In this document: piece after piece, positions 46,246 through 53,130 of the stretch
Layout of the letters: each line of letters starts with the position of its first letter
Numbering within the stretch: position 1 is the first letter of the stretch
NCBI RefSeq assembly: GCF_026810505.1
Contig: NZ_CP101750.1
Coordinates: 6,932,515 to 6,996,514 of the forward strand
DNA: 64,000 nucleotides
Direction of reading: 5' to 3'
Source of the DNA: Streptomyces sp. Je 1-369
Lineage (GTDB): Bacteria; Actinomycetota; Actinomycetes; Streptomycetales; Streptomycetaceae
Made by a program: the position numbers and the translations under genes
Notes under the pieces: generated by a model
What the model was told of the DNA's origin: nothing
The model's input: only the letters and a program-made list of their open reading frames with translations
Database searches by the model: none

Positions 46246-47796
46246 TCACTTGGATACGCTCGTGTTCTCGCCCATCGCCGTGTCCCCCAACTCGACATTG
46301 CCGGAGCCGGTGTTGATGACCCCGTTGTTGAGGATGGCGGTGGCCCGCTGCAGGAACTCCGTGGTGTCGACGCCGTGTTCCTTGAGGAACTCCCCGACCG
46401 TGGCGAGCAGTCGACGTTCGATGACCTTCGAGTGCTTGGCGACGTCGAAGGTCTGGAAGTAGCTCTCGTCGGCCTCGATGGACGCCAGCTCGCGTGCGCT
46501 GATCAGGGCCCCGATGTTGTTGCCGCGCTTGAGGCTCGCCGCCGTCGCGTCGGGCGCCGCACCCAGGGAGCCGAGGAGCAGCGAGACGTCGCCCAGCAGC
46601 CGTAAGGGGGCGCGGGCGGCCACGGGAAGGTGCAGCAGGCCGACGAAGGCGGCCCGGACCACCGCCATGCGCCCCGTCCTGCCGACGACGTCGACCGCGT
46701 GGTACTCCAGCCGCGTCGGCGCGAGCCCGCACGTGGTGAACTCGATGTAGAGGGTGCGCCCTTGGAGCGATACGTGGACGAATATGGACGTCACCAGGTC
46801 GCCGCCCCACGACTCGACCCGGCAGGTCAGATAGTGGCGGGCGGTCTCGGAGGGACTGTCGAGCATGTGCCGCACCAGGTCGGCACCCGGAGCTCCTGCC
46901 AACTCGTGTGCGTAGCCCATCGCGTAACGGCCCTCCACGAAGAGGGAGTCGGCCACCATGAGCCCCGGCAGTCTCGTCTCGGGATCGTCCTCCGTGCCCA
47001 ACGCGGTGATGGCCCGGCGCAGTTCCTCCACGAGATCCCAGGTGGGGAACGGCTTCTTCGTGAACTCCACGTCCTTCTCGCCGCCGATCCCCTTCGTCTC
47101 GACGAGCCGCTGGGCGAAGGACCAGGTCCCCAGACGCCGACCGCTGCCGATGAACGGCTCCTTCGCGGTGTAGACGACTATCGGATGCCGCTGCTGACCG
47201 TCGATGACGGAGAGCCGCCGGTTCGTCCGCAGGGGCCGGTCCGCCTCCAGCCCCGCCCGCAACCCGTTCAGGGCGAGCTGGCGCAGGACCGACGCCGTCG
47301 CGAGGATGAGACAGGGGGTCACGGCGATCACGGCGGCCGCCGCGAAACCCCGCGACCCGTCGTTCGCGACCAGGACAGCGAGGGCCACGACGGTGGCAAG
47401 CGCCGCGGCAACGAGTGTGTGTTTCTCACCTGTTGACGGCGGGACACCGGCCCGTCCGGAGGAGCGCGCGGCGAACGAGACGAGGAGCGTGAGGTCGACG
47501 AGCACCGCCGTGGCGAAGAACGCGGCGGCGGGCCGGGCGACGTACGCCGCGCAGAGGACCGCGAGGATCAGCGCGTCCGCGATCGCGGCAAGCCACCAGG
47601 CGCGCCAGGCGTGCGCGAGGACGGGGACGAGGTCGTAGCCGTAGGAGGGTGCGACGCGGCGTTTGCGCGCGTTGTAGACCTGCTGGATGACGGCGGTGCG
47701 GTACGGGGCGTCCAGGTACACGCCTGCGCACATGCGCCGCGTAGCGGCTCGGTCCTGCTTACCCAATGCCCCCACGGGCGTCTCGGGTATGGCCAT
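46246..47796 (-). CDS. Four-helix membrane protein with C-terminal homotypic motif
   Basis: This 516-residue protein begins with a soluble N-terminal segment (RRMCAGVYLDAPYRTAVIQQ then NARKRRVAPSYGYDLVPVLA), then about four helices at residues 66-170. A cytoplasmic region of over 300 residues follows. The last 25 residues carry GVINTGSGNV then DTAMGENTSV, the same motif as in the N terminus of the next protein. No enzymatic motif was recognised. It is the first gene of a three-gene operon and could be a membrane sensor that recruits the nucleosidase through the shared motif. The ATG at 47796 follows GGGGGAAAG. Function unknown. Confidence 0.78.
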   Translation of the reverse strand: MAIPETPVGALGKQDRAATRRMCAGVYLDAPYRTAVIQQVYNARKRRVAPSYGYDLVPVLAHAWRAWWLAAIADALILAVLCAAYVARPAAAFFATAVLVDLTLLVSFAARSSGRAGVPPSTGEKHTLVAAALATVVALAVLVANDGSRGFAAAAVIAVTPCLILATASVLRQLALNGLRAGLEADRPLRTNRRLSVIDGQQRHPIVVYTAKEPFIGSGRRLGTWSFAQRLVETKGIGGEKDVEFTKKPFPTWDLVEELRRAITALGTEDDPETRLPGLMVADSLFVEGRYAMGYAHELAGAPGADLVRHMLDSPSETARHYLTCRVESWGGDLVTSIFVHVSLQGRTLYIEFTTCGLAPTRLEYHAVDVVGRTGRMAVVRAAFVGLLHLPVAARAPLRLLGDVSLLLGSLGAAPDATAASLKRGNNIGALISARELASIEADESYFQTFDVAKHSKVIERRLLATVGEFLKEHGVDTTEFLQRATAILNNGVINTGSGNVELGDTAMGENTSVSK

Positions 47797-48233
47797 CTTT
47801 CCCCCATTGTGCCCCCGCTGAGCCCCCGGCCGGGAACGTGGCAGGGAGCGTAGCGACGGCGTTTTCGCGGCGACAGCTCATTGCCGGACGAATGGGCGTC
47901 GTACGGGGGAGCGGGCTGTCGGTGTGGGGGGCCTCGGCGGCGGGCCGTGTGGTGCGGGCGGGTTCGGGCGGGTTCGGGCCGGGCGCGGGTGCGCCGGTTC
48001 GGGTTGGTGGGTTCGGTGGGGTGGGTCTGTGCCGGTGGGTGATCTTGGCTCGATATGGGGTGCGGGGTGCGGGAGCGGGGGCGTGCGGGGGCGGGGGAAT
48101 TAATTGGTGGTGGTTCGGTGAGGGTGTGGCTAGGCTCTGGGTGTTCCCAGGCGGTCGTTCGGCCGTCAGGTTCGGCTGAGCAGGATCGCCGAACGGGTCG
48201 CTGAGCAGGATCGAGATCTGGAGGTGTTGACCG
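47797..48233. other. G-rich divergent gap with possible G-quadruplexes
   Basis: This 437-base gap between the membrane-protein operon and the small peptide gene is very poor in C on the plus strand from about 47905 to 48100. Runs of GGG at 47956-47983, spaced by one to three bases, can form a G-quadruplex. A duplicated 14-bp block, GCTGAGCAGGATCG, occurs at 48175-48188 and 48200-48213, just before the peptide gene. No credible protein gene is present here. Promoters for both flanking units must lie in this gap. Confidence 0.55.
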
Positions 48234-48305
48234 ATGGCTGTCGTTGAGATGGGCGCTGCCCGCATCCGGAAGTTCATCAAGTCCACCTCCGTGGTCACCG
48301 GCTGA
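48234..48305 (+). CDS. Small peptide gene upstream of rsgA
   Basis: A 23-codon reading frame begins at ATG 48234, nine bases after a strong GGAGG (48220-48224), and ends with TGA at 48303-48305. It reads MAVVEMGAARIRKF and ends STSVVTG. The composition is amphipathic and basic, with no Cys. It is not in the usual size range of predicted genes and is easily missed. It lies in the transcript leader of the rsgA-type gene, so it may be a regulatory leader peptide, or a free signalling or antimicrobial peptide. I do not recognise it. Confidence 0.6.
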   Translation: MAVVEMGAARIRKFIKSTSVVTG

Positions 48306-48383
48306 TCCGAGATCTCGCTGTGCCGCGCGCCGACCGGCGTGCGCGGGTGCGGGTGCCGGGGCCTCCCCTGTGAAGGGTTTCCC

Positions 48384-48461
48384 TTGTCTTCCTCGTCTTC
48401 CTCGACGTCTTCTCCCTCTTCTTCGTCGTCTTTCTCTTCTCTGTTCTCCTCGGGTACCTCG
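48384..48461. repeat. Serine-codon repeat tract at the start of rsgA
   Basis: Imperfect TCTTCC, TCGTCT and TCTTCT units encode a run of mostly Ser between the start codon and the first conserved residues of RsgA. Confidence 0.75.
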
Positions 48462-49538
48462 TCGCATCCCCTTGCCCCGTACGGCTGGGACGCGGGCTGG
48501 GAAGCCGAGTTCGCGCCCTACGCGGCGCAAGGTCTCGTACCCGGGCGCGTCGTCCGGGTGGACCGCGGGCAGTGCGACGTCATCACCGCCGACGGCAGCG
48601 TGCGCGCCGACACCGAGTTCGTCACCCCGCGCGACCCGCTGAAGGTCGTGTGCACCGGCGACTGGGTCGCCGTGGACGCGGACGGCGCCGACCCCCGCTA
48701 CGTACAGACGTATCTGCCGCGGCGCACCTCCTTCGTGCGGTCCACCTCGTCCAAGCGGTCCGAGGGGCAGATCCTCGCGGCCAACGTCGACCACTCGATC
48801 ATCGCGGTGTCACTCGCCGCGGAGCTCGACCTCGCGCGGATCGAGCGGTTCCTCGCGCTCGGCTGGGAGTCCGGCGGGCAGCCCGTCGTCGTGCTCAGCA
48901 AGGCCGACCTCGTGCCGGACGCCGCGACGCTCGGGCACCTCGTCGAGGACGTGGAGACCGCCGCGCCCGGCGTGCAGGTGCTCGCCGTCAGCGCCACGTC
49001 CGGAGACGGCGTCGACGTCCTCGCCGCGGTCGTCTCCGGCGGTACGTCGGTGCTGCTCGGGCAGTCCGGCGCGGGCAAGTCGACGCTCGCCAACGCGTTG
49101 GCCGGGGCCGACGTCATGGAGGTCCAGGCGATCCGTGACGTCGACGGCAAGGGGCGGCACACGACGACCACGCGCAACCTCATTCCGCTGCCCGGCGGCG
49201 GGGTCCTCATCGACACGCCCGGACTGCGTGGCGTGGGGCTGTGGGACGCCGAGAGCGGCGTCGGGCAGGTGTTCTCCGAGATCGAGGAACTGGCGACGCG
49301 GTGCCGGTTCCACGACTGCGCCCACGATGCGGAGCCGGGGTGCGCCGTGCTCGACGCGGTCGACTCCGGTGGCCTTCCCCAGCGCCGCCTCGACAGCTAC
49401 CGCAAGCTGATCCGCGAGAACCAGCGCATCGTCGCCAAGACGGACGCGCGGGCCCGCGCGGAGATGCGGCGGCAGTGGCGGTTGCGGGGGGCGGAGGGCC
49501 GTGCGGCGCTCGACGTCAAGCGGGGGCGCTTGCGCTGA
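48384..49538 (+). CDS. rsgA: Ribosome small-subunit-dependent GTPase RsgA
   Basis: This circularly permuted GTPase acts late in 30S ribosome assembly. The G motifs occur in the order G4 (VVLSKADLV), G1 (LGQSGAGKSTLANAL) and G3 (LIDTPGLRGVG), with KGRHTTTTR as the G2 region. The C-terminal zinc site is C-x4-C-x-H-x5-C in RCRFHDCAHDAEPGC. An OB-like domain (RVVRVDRGQCDVITADGSVR) precedes the GTPase part. The TTG at 48384 (384 residues) has GAAGGG upstream and is preferred. A GTG at 48339 would add 15 residues. The first 30 residues are a Ser-rich repeat tract that varies between species. The conserved part begins HPLAPYGWDAGWE. Confidence 0.9.
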   Translation: MSSSSSSTSSPSSSSSFSSLFSSGTSSHPLAPYGWDAGWEAEFAPYAAQGLVPGRVVRVDRGQCDVITADGSVRADTEFVTPRDPLKVVCTGDWVAVDADGADPRYVQTYLPRRTSFVRSTSSKRSEGQILAANVDHSIIAVSLAAELDLARIERFLALGWESGGQPVVVLSKADLVPDAATLGHLVEDVETAAPGVQVLAVSATSGDGVDVLAAVVSGGTSVLLGQSGAGKSTLANALAGADVMEVQAIRDVDGKGRHTTTTRNLIPLPGGGVLIDTPGLRGVGLWDAESGVGQVFSEIEELATRCRFHDCAHDAEPGCAVLDAVDSGGLPQRRLDSYRKLIRENQRIVAKTDARARAEMRRQWRLRGAEGRAALDVKRGRLR

Positions 49539-49580
49539 GCTTGGGCGGTGGGTGTGTGTGGGGGCTGGGGTTTGGGGGTC

Positions 49581-49645
49581 GCTGCGGGTTGTTCGTGGCT
49601 GAGCGCGCAGTTCCCCGCGCCCCTGGGGCTCCGCCCCTCGCCCCC
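49581..49645 (+). repeat. Streptomyces dispersed intergenic repeat, copy 1
   Basis: The sequence around GTGGCTGAGCGCGCAGTTCC followed by CCGCGCCCCTGGGGCTCC is a very common extragenic element in Streptomyces chromosomes, as I recall. It begins GCTGCGGGTTGTTCGTGG here and ends in CCGCCCCTCGCCCCC. It lies in the 351-base gap after rsgA. The GC-rich 3' part can form hairpins and may help terminate rsgA. Confidence 0.75.
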
Positions 49646-49681
49646 TGCGCCTCTGGGGATGCGCCTCTGGGTTCGCGGGCG

Positions 49682-49746
49682 GCTGCGGGTTATTCGTGGC
49701 TGAGCGCGCAGTTCCCCGCGCCCCTGGGGCTCCGCCCCTCGCCCCC
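49682..49746 (+). repeat. Streptomyces dispersed intergenic repeat, copy 2
   Basis: This is a near-identical second copy of the element at 49581-49645, starting 101 bases further on. The first copy has GGGTTGTTCG where this one has GGGTTATTCG. Shared blocks of GCCTCTGGGG lie between and after the two copies. Confidence 0.75.
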
Positions 49747-49806
49747 CCCGCGCCTCTGGGGCTGCGCCCCTCGCCCCCGGCCGCCCCCCGCCTCCGGGGA
49801 TCCGTA

Positions 49807-49839
49807 CACCCCCCACCCCCACCCCCACCCCCACCTCCA
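49807..49839 (+). repeat. CCCCCA hexamer repeat upstream of the Ada/AlkA gene
   Basis: About five units of CCCCCA occur in a row. The complementary strand, TGGGGG, could form a G-quadruplex close to the promoter of the repair gene. Confidence 0.7.
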
Positions 49840-49889
49840 CGTCCGAATCCCGCCAGTCGCCACCCTCCCCTCCGGCCCACAATGGAGGT

Positions 49890-51308
49890 GTGATCGATGA
49901 AGAGACCAGGTATGAGGCCGTGCGGAGCCGGGATGCTCGGTTTGACGGTGCGTTCTTCTTCGCCGTTCGGACCACCGGCATCTACTGTCGGCCCAGCTGC
50001 CCCGCCGTCACCCCTAAGCGTCAGAACGTCCGCTTCTACACCACCGCTGCCGCCGCCCAGACCTCCGGCTTCCGTGCCTGTCGGCGGTGCAGGCCGGATG
50101 CTGTTCCCGGGTCCGCCGACTGGAACGTGCGTGCGGACGTCGTAGGGCGGGCCATGCGCATGATCGGTGACGGGGTCGTCGACCGGGAAGGCGTACCGGG
50201 GCTCGCCGTGCGGCTGGGGTACAGCGCCCGGCAGGTGCAGCGGCAGCTCACCGCCGAGCTGGGCGCAGGCCCCGTCGCCCTCGCGCGGGCGCAGCGCGCG
50301 CACACCGCCCGCGTGCTGCTGCAGACCACGGACCTGCCCGTCACCGAGATCGCCTTCGCCGCAGGGTTCGCCAGCGTGCGGCAGTTCAACGACACGATCA
50401 GGACCGTATACGCGCTGACGCCGACCGCCCTGCGCGCCGCGGCCCCCCGTACGGGCGCCGCCCGGGCCACCCCCGCCGCAGGCATCCCGCTCCGCCTCGC
50501 CCACCGCGGGCCCTATCACGCCGACACCGTCTTCGACCTGCTCGCCGAGGAGACCGTCACCGGCATCGAGGAGGTCATCGGCGAACGAGGTGCCCGTACC
50601 TATCGGCGTACGCTCCGGCTGCCCCACGGCACGGGCATCGTCGCCGTCGAGGAGACCCACCACGGCGCCACGAGCGGCCACGGCACCGGCACGGGGTCCG
50701 CCAGTGAGGCCGTGCACCGCGGCGGGTGGCTCGATGCCCGGCTGCACCTCACGGACCTGCGCGACCTCACCACCGCCGTGCAGCGCCTGCGCCGCCTCTT
50801 CGACCTGGACGCCGACCCGTACGCCGTGGACGAGCGGCTCGGCGCCGACCCCCGGCTCGCCCCGCTCGTCGCCGCCAGGCCCGGGCTGCGGTCGCCCGGC
50901 ACCGCCGACCCCGAGGAGTTCGCGGTGCGTGCACTGGTGGGGCGGGAGGGGGCGGGACGCCTCGTGCGGGAGTACGGCGCCGTGCTCGACGCCGCGTGCG
51001 GCGGGCTCACCCACACCTTTCCCGCCCCGGCCGCGCTCGCCGCCGCACCGGGCACACTCGGCGCGCTGGCCACGGCGCTCGCCGACGGCACCCTGCGCCT
51101 GGACGCGGGCGCGGACCGGGACGACGCGGAGGTGGCGCTGACGGCCCTGCCCGGGGTCGACGCGCGGACGGCCGCGGTCATCCGGATGCGGGCGCTCGGC
51201 GACCCGGACGTGGCGCTGCCCGGCGGGCCGGAGCCGGTCCTCGACGCGTGGCGCCCCTGGCGGTCCTACGCCCAGCACCACCTCGACCTCGCCCTCACCG
51301 GCGCCTGA
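49890..51308 (+). CDS. AdaA/AlkA fusion: methyl-responsive regulator with degenerate glycosylase domain
   Basis: This 472-residue protein combines three parts. The Ada N-domain has the zinc/methyl-acceptor cysteines in TTGIYCRPSCPAVTPKR and GFRACRRCRPDA. An AraC-type helix-turn-helix follows (GLAVRLGYSARQVQRQLTAE and EIAFAAGFASVRQFNDTIRT). The AlkA part includes LRLAHRGPYHADTVFDLLAE and the helix-hairpin-helix LPGVDARTAAVIRMRALGDP. AlkA glycosylases need an aspartate just after this hairpin (in LPDDYL in E. coli). Here the sequence is DVALPGGPEPVLDAWRPWRS, with that Asp absent and about 20 residues missing. The regulator part looks intact, but base excision is doubtful. Confidence 0.88.
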   Translation: MIDEETRYEAVRSRDARFDGAFFFAVRTTGIYCRPSCPAVTPKRQNVRFYTTAAAAQTSGFRACRRCRPDAVPGSADWNVRADVVGRAMRMIGDGVVDREGVPGLAVRLGYSARQVQRQLTAELGAGPVALARAQRAHTARVLLQTTDLPVTEIAFAAGFASVRQFNDTIRTVYALTPTALRAAAPRTGAARATPAAGIPLRLAHRGPYHADTVFDLLAEETVTGIEEVIGERGARTYRRTLRLPHGTGIVAVEETHHGATSGHGTGTGSASEAVHRGGWLDARLHLTDLRDLTTAVQRLRRLFDLDADPYAVDERLGADPRLAPLVAARPGLRSPGTADPEEFAVRALVGREGAGRLVREYGAVLDAACGGLTHTFPAPAALAAAPGTLGALATALADGTLRLDAGADRDDAEVALTALPGVDARTAAVIRMRALGDPDVALPGGPEPVLDAWRPWRSYAQHHLDLALTGA

Positions 51309-51325
51309 TGGCCCCTACCACCGCC

Positions 51326-51808
51326 TCACCCCCACATCAGCGCTCCCACCCACGCCCCCAGAACCAGCAGGCAAGCGAACAGTTCCGTCAGCACGCTGCT
51401 TCCGCCCATCCGCATGGCCGTCCGTGTCGCCGTCACCGCCTCGCCGTGGCCGCCGAGTCGCAGGCGTTCCCCGGTGTAGATGCCGGCGACGAAGCCCGGG
51501 ATCGCCCCGATCACCGGCAGGACGCAGAAGCCGAGCAGCGCGCCCGCCCCGGCGAAGACCGCCATCCGGCGCGTCGCTCCGCTCGCCCGCAGCCGTCGCG
51601 GCGGCAGCTGCCAGCGCACGGCCTGTGCCGCGAGAAGTACGACCGTCGCGCCGACGAGGATGCCCCAGGCGAGGCCGTTCGGGTCCTGCAGCGTCCACCA
51701 GAGGACCGCGGCCCACACCAGCCACGCCCCCGGCACGCCGGGCACCAAGACTCCGCACAGGCCGAGCAGCATGACCACGCCGACCAGCAGGAGTTCCCAC
51801 GCTCCCAT
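51326..51808 (-). CDS. DUF456 membrane protein
   Basis: This 160-residue protein has about four to five hydrophobic helices. The family features are LVGVVMLLGLCGVLVPGVPG near the N terminus and GFCVLPVIGAIPGFVAGIYT in the second half. The function of DUF456 is not known. It is convergent with the Ada/AlkA gene and follows the TrmB/LuxR regulator gene by 41 bases on the same strand, so it may share its transcript. Confidence 0.87.
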   Translation of the reverse strand: MGAWELLLVGVVMLLGLCGVLVPGVPGAWLVWAAVLWWTLQDPNGLAWGILVGATVVLLAAQAVRWQLPPRRLRASGATRRMAVFAGAGALLGFCVLPVIGAIPGFVAGIYTGERLRLGGHGEAVTATRTAMRMGGSSVLTELFACLLVLGAWVGALMWG

Positions 51809-51849
51809 CTGCCCAGAGTGCCGCAGATCGGGTGAAACCGCAGGTCAGG

Positions 51850-52902
51850 TTAGTCCTGGTGCGGGCTGCCCGCCGGGTGGTGCGGGCTGTCCTGCCGTGC
51901 GGTGGCGCGGGGCCGCGCATGGCGTGCCACCCAGTTCCGTTCGTACGCGTGCCAGCCCAGCTGGAGTCGCGTCGTCACGCCCGTGAGCTCCATCAGACGC
52001 TTTACCCGGCGCTGGACGGTGCGCAGGCCCAGGTCCAGCTGTTTCGCGACGCTCGCGTCCGTCAGGCCGGCGAGGAGGAGGGAGAGGATCTCCAGGTCCG
52101 TGCCGTCGGGAGCCTCCGGCGCGTCCTCGGTGAGCGTGCCGCTGTCCTCGCCGATGCGCAGCGGCAGCGCCTCCCGCCACACCGCCTCGAAGAGGCCCGT
52201 CAGCGACTCCAGCAGGCCGCTGGCGTGCACGACGAGCGCGGCGGGCTCCGCCGTGCGCGAGGTCAGCGGCACCATCGCGAGCGTGCCGTCGGCGATCACC
52301 AGCTTGGTGGGGACGCGGTCCACCACCCGCACCTGCTCGTCGCGGCCGATCGCCGTCGACAGTTCCACGAGGCCCGTGGGGAGGTCGAGGACCGCGCGCT
52401 CGACCACGACGCGGTAGCGCACCCCCCGGCCCGTCGCCTGCTCCTCGGCGCTGTTCTCCGTGCCGGTGATGGCGACGGGGCTGCCGGTGACCAGGGCGCA
52501 CACCTCGTCGCTCGCGCCGAGCTGGAGCTGGAGGAAGCGCTGGGAGACGGCTGCCGCGCCAGTCACCACCTCGACCAGGTCGTGGACGGTGGTCTCGGTG
52601 GCCTGCGCGCGGTACTCCTCGGCGAGCAGCGTCGCCGCGAGCTCGGCCTTCTCCAGTTCGTGCCGCTGCTGGGTGAGGAGCGCGCCGAGCGCCACGCCGG
52701 GCGGCGCGGCCACCCAGCGGCCCGCCCTGCCGGACGCCTGCGCGGCGAGACCGTGCCGCTCCAGGCGGCGCAGCGTCCGCTCGGTCTCCGGCTCGCCGAG
52801 AGTGAGCCTGCGCGCGAGGTCCGCCACGTCGGCGGCGCCCACCGACACCAGCGCGCGGTACGCCGACTCGTGCGTCTCGTCCAGACCTATCGCAGCCAGC
52901 AT
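51850..52902 (-). CDS. TrmB/LuxR-type transcriptional regulator
   Basis: This 350-residue regulator has an N-terminal TrmB-like winged helix (DETHESAYRALVSVGAADVA then DLARRLTLGEPETERTLRRL), a central sensor-like part and a C-terminal LuxR helix-turn-helix (DLEILSLLLAGLTDASVAKQ then LDLGLRTVQRRVKRLMELTG). It is divergent from a very large subtilase gene. In Streptomyces such regulators are often placed next to S8 peptidase genes, so it probably controls that gene. The ATG at 52902 has GGGAGGG upstream. The ligand is unknown. Confidence 0.88.
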   Translation of the reverse strand: MLAAIGLDETHESAYRALVSVGAADVADLARRLTLGEPETERTLRRLERHGLAAQASGRAGRWVAAPPGVALGALLTQQRHELEKAELAATLLAEEYRAQATETTVHDLVEVVTGAAAVSQRFLQLQLGASDEVCALVTGSPVAITGTENSAEEQATGRGVRYRVVVERAVLDLPTGLVELSTAIGRDEQVRVVDRVPTKLVIADGTLAMVPLTSRTAEPAALVVHASGLLESLTGLFEAVWREALPLRIGEDSGTLTEDAPEAPDGTDLEILSLLLAGLTDASVAKQLDLGLRTVQRRVKRLMELTGVTTRLQLGWHAYERNWVARHARPRATARQDSPHHPAGSPHQD

Positions 52903-53130
52903 GCGGCGACGTCCCTCCCCAGTGCTCCGTACCGGCGGCGTCGTGGCGGGAAACAGCCACGGCGTAAACCCGCCCGAGGACATCATCCCCGCACCGCCCG
53001 CCCCGATGACAAGGTGACGCCACCGCAGCACCAACAGCAGCCGTGTTTGCGGCCTTTGGGCCGCTTCGGTCTTGGTCCTGCACGTCCGCCCGCATGTCCG
53101 CCTGTATGCCCACCAACCTTGGGGAGAGCG

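Noticed and set aside
47766..48179. A 137-codon plus-strand ORF in the gap before the small peptide gene
   Set aside because: Composition is nearly all Gly, Val and Arg from the G-rich DNA, there is no domain signature, and it starts inside the divergent gene.
49539..49889. Insertion sequence or transposon remnant after rsgA
   Set aside because: No transposase frame, terminal inverted repeats or target duplication was found. The repeated blocks match a common Streptomyces extragenic element.
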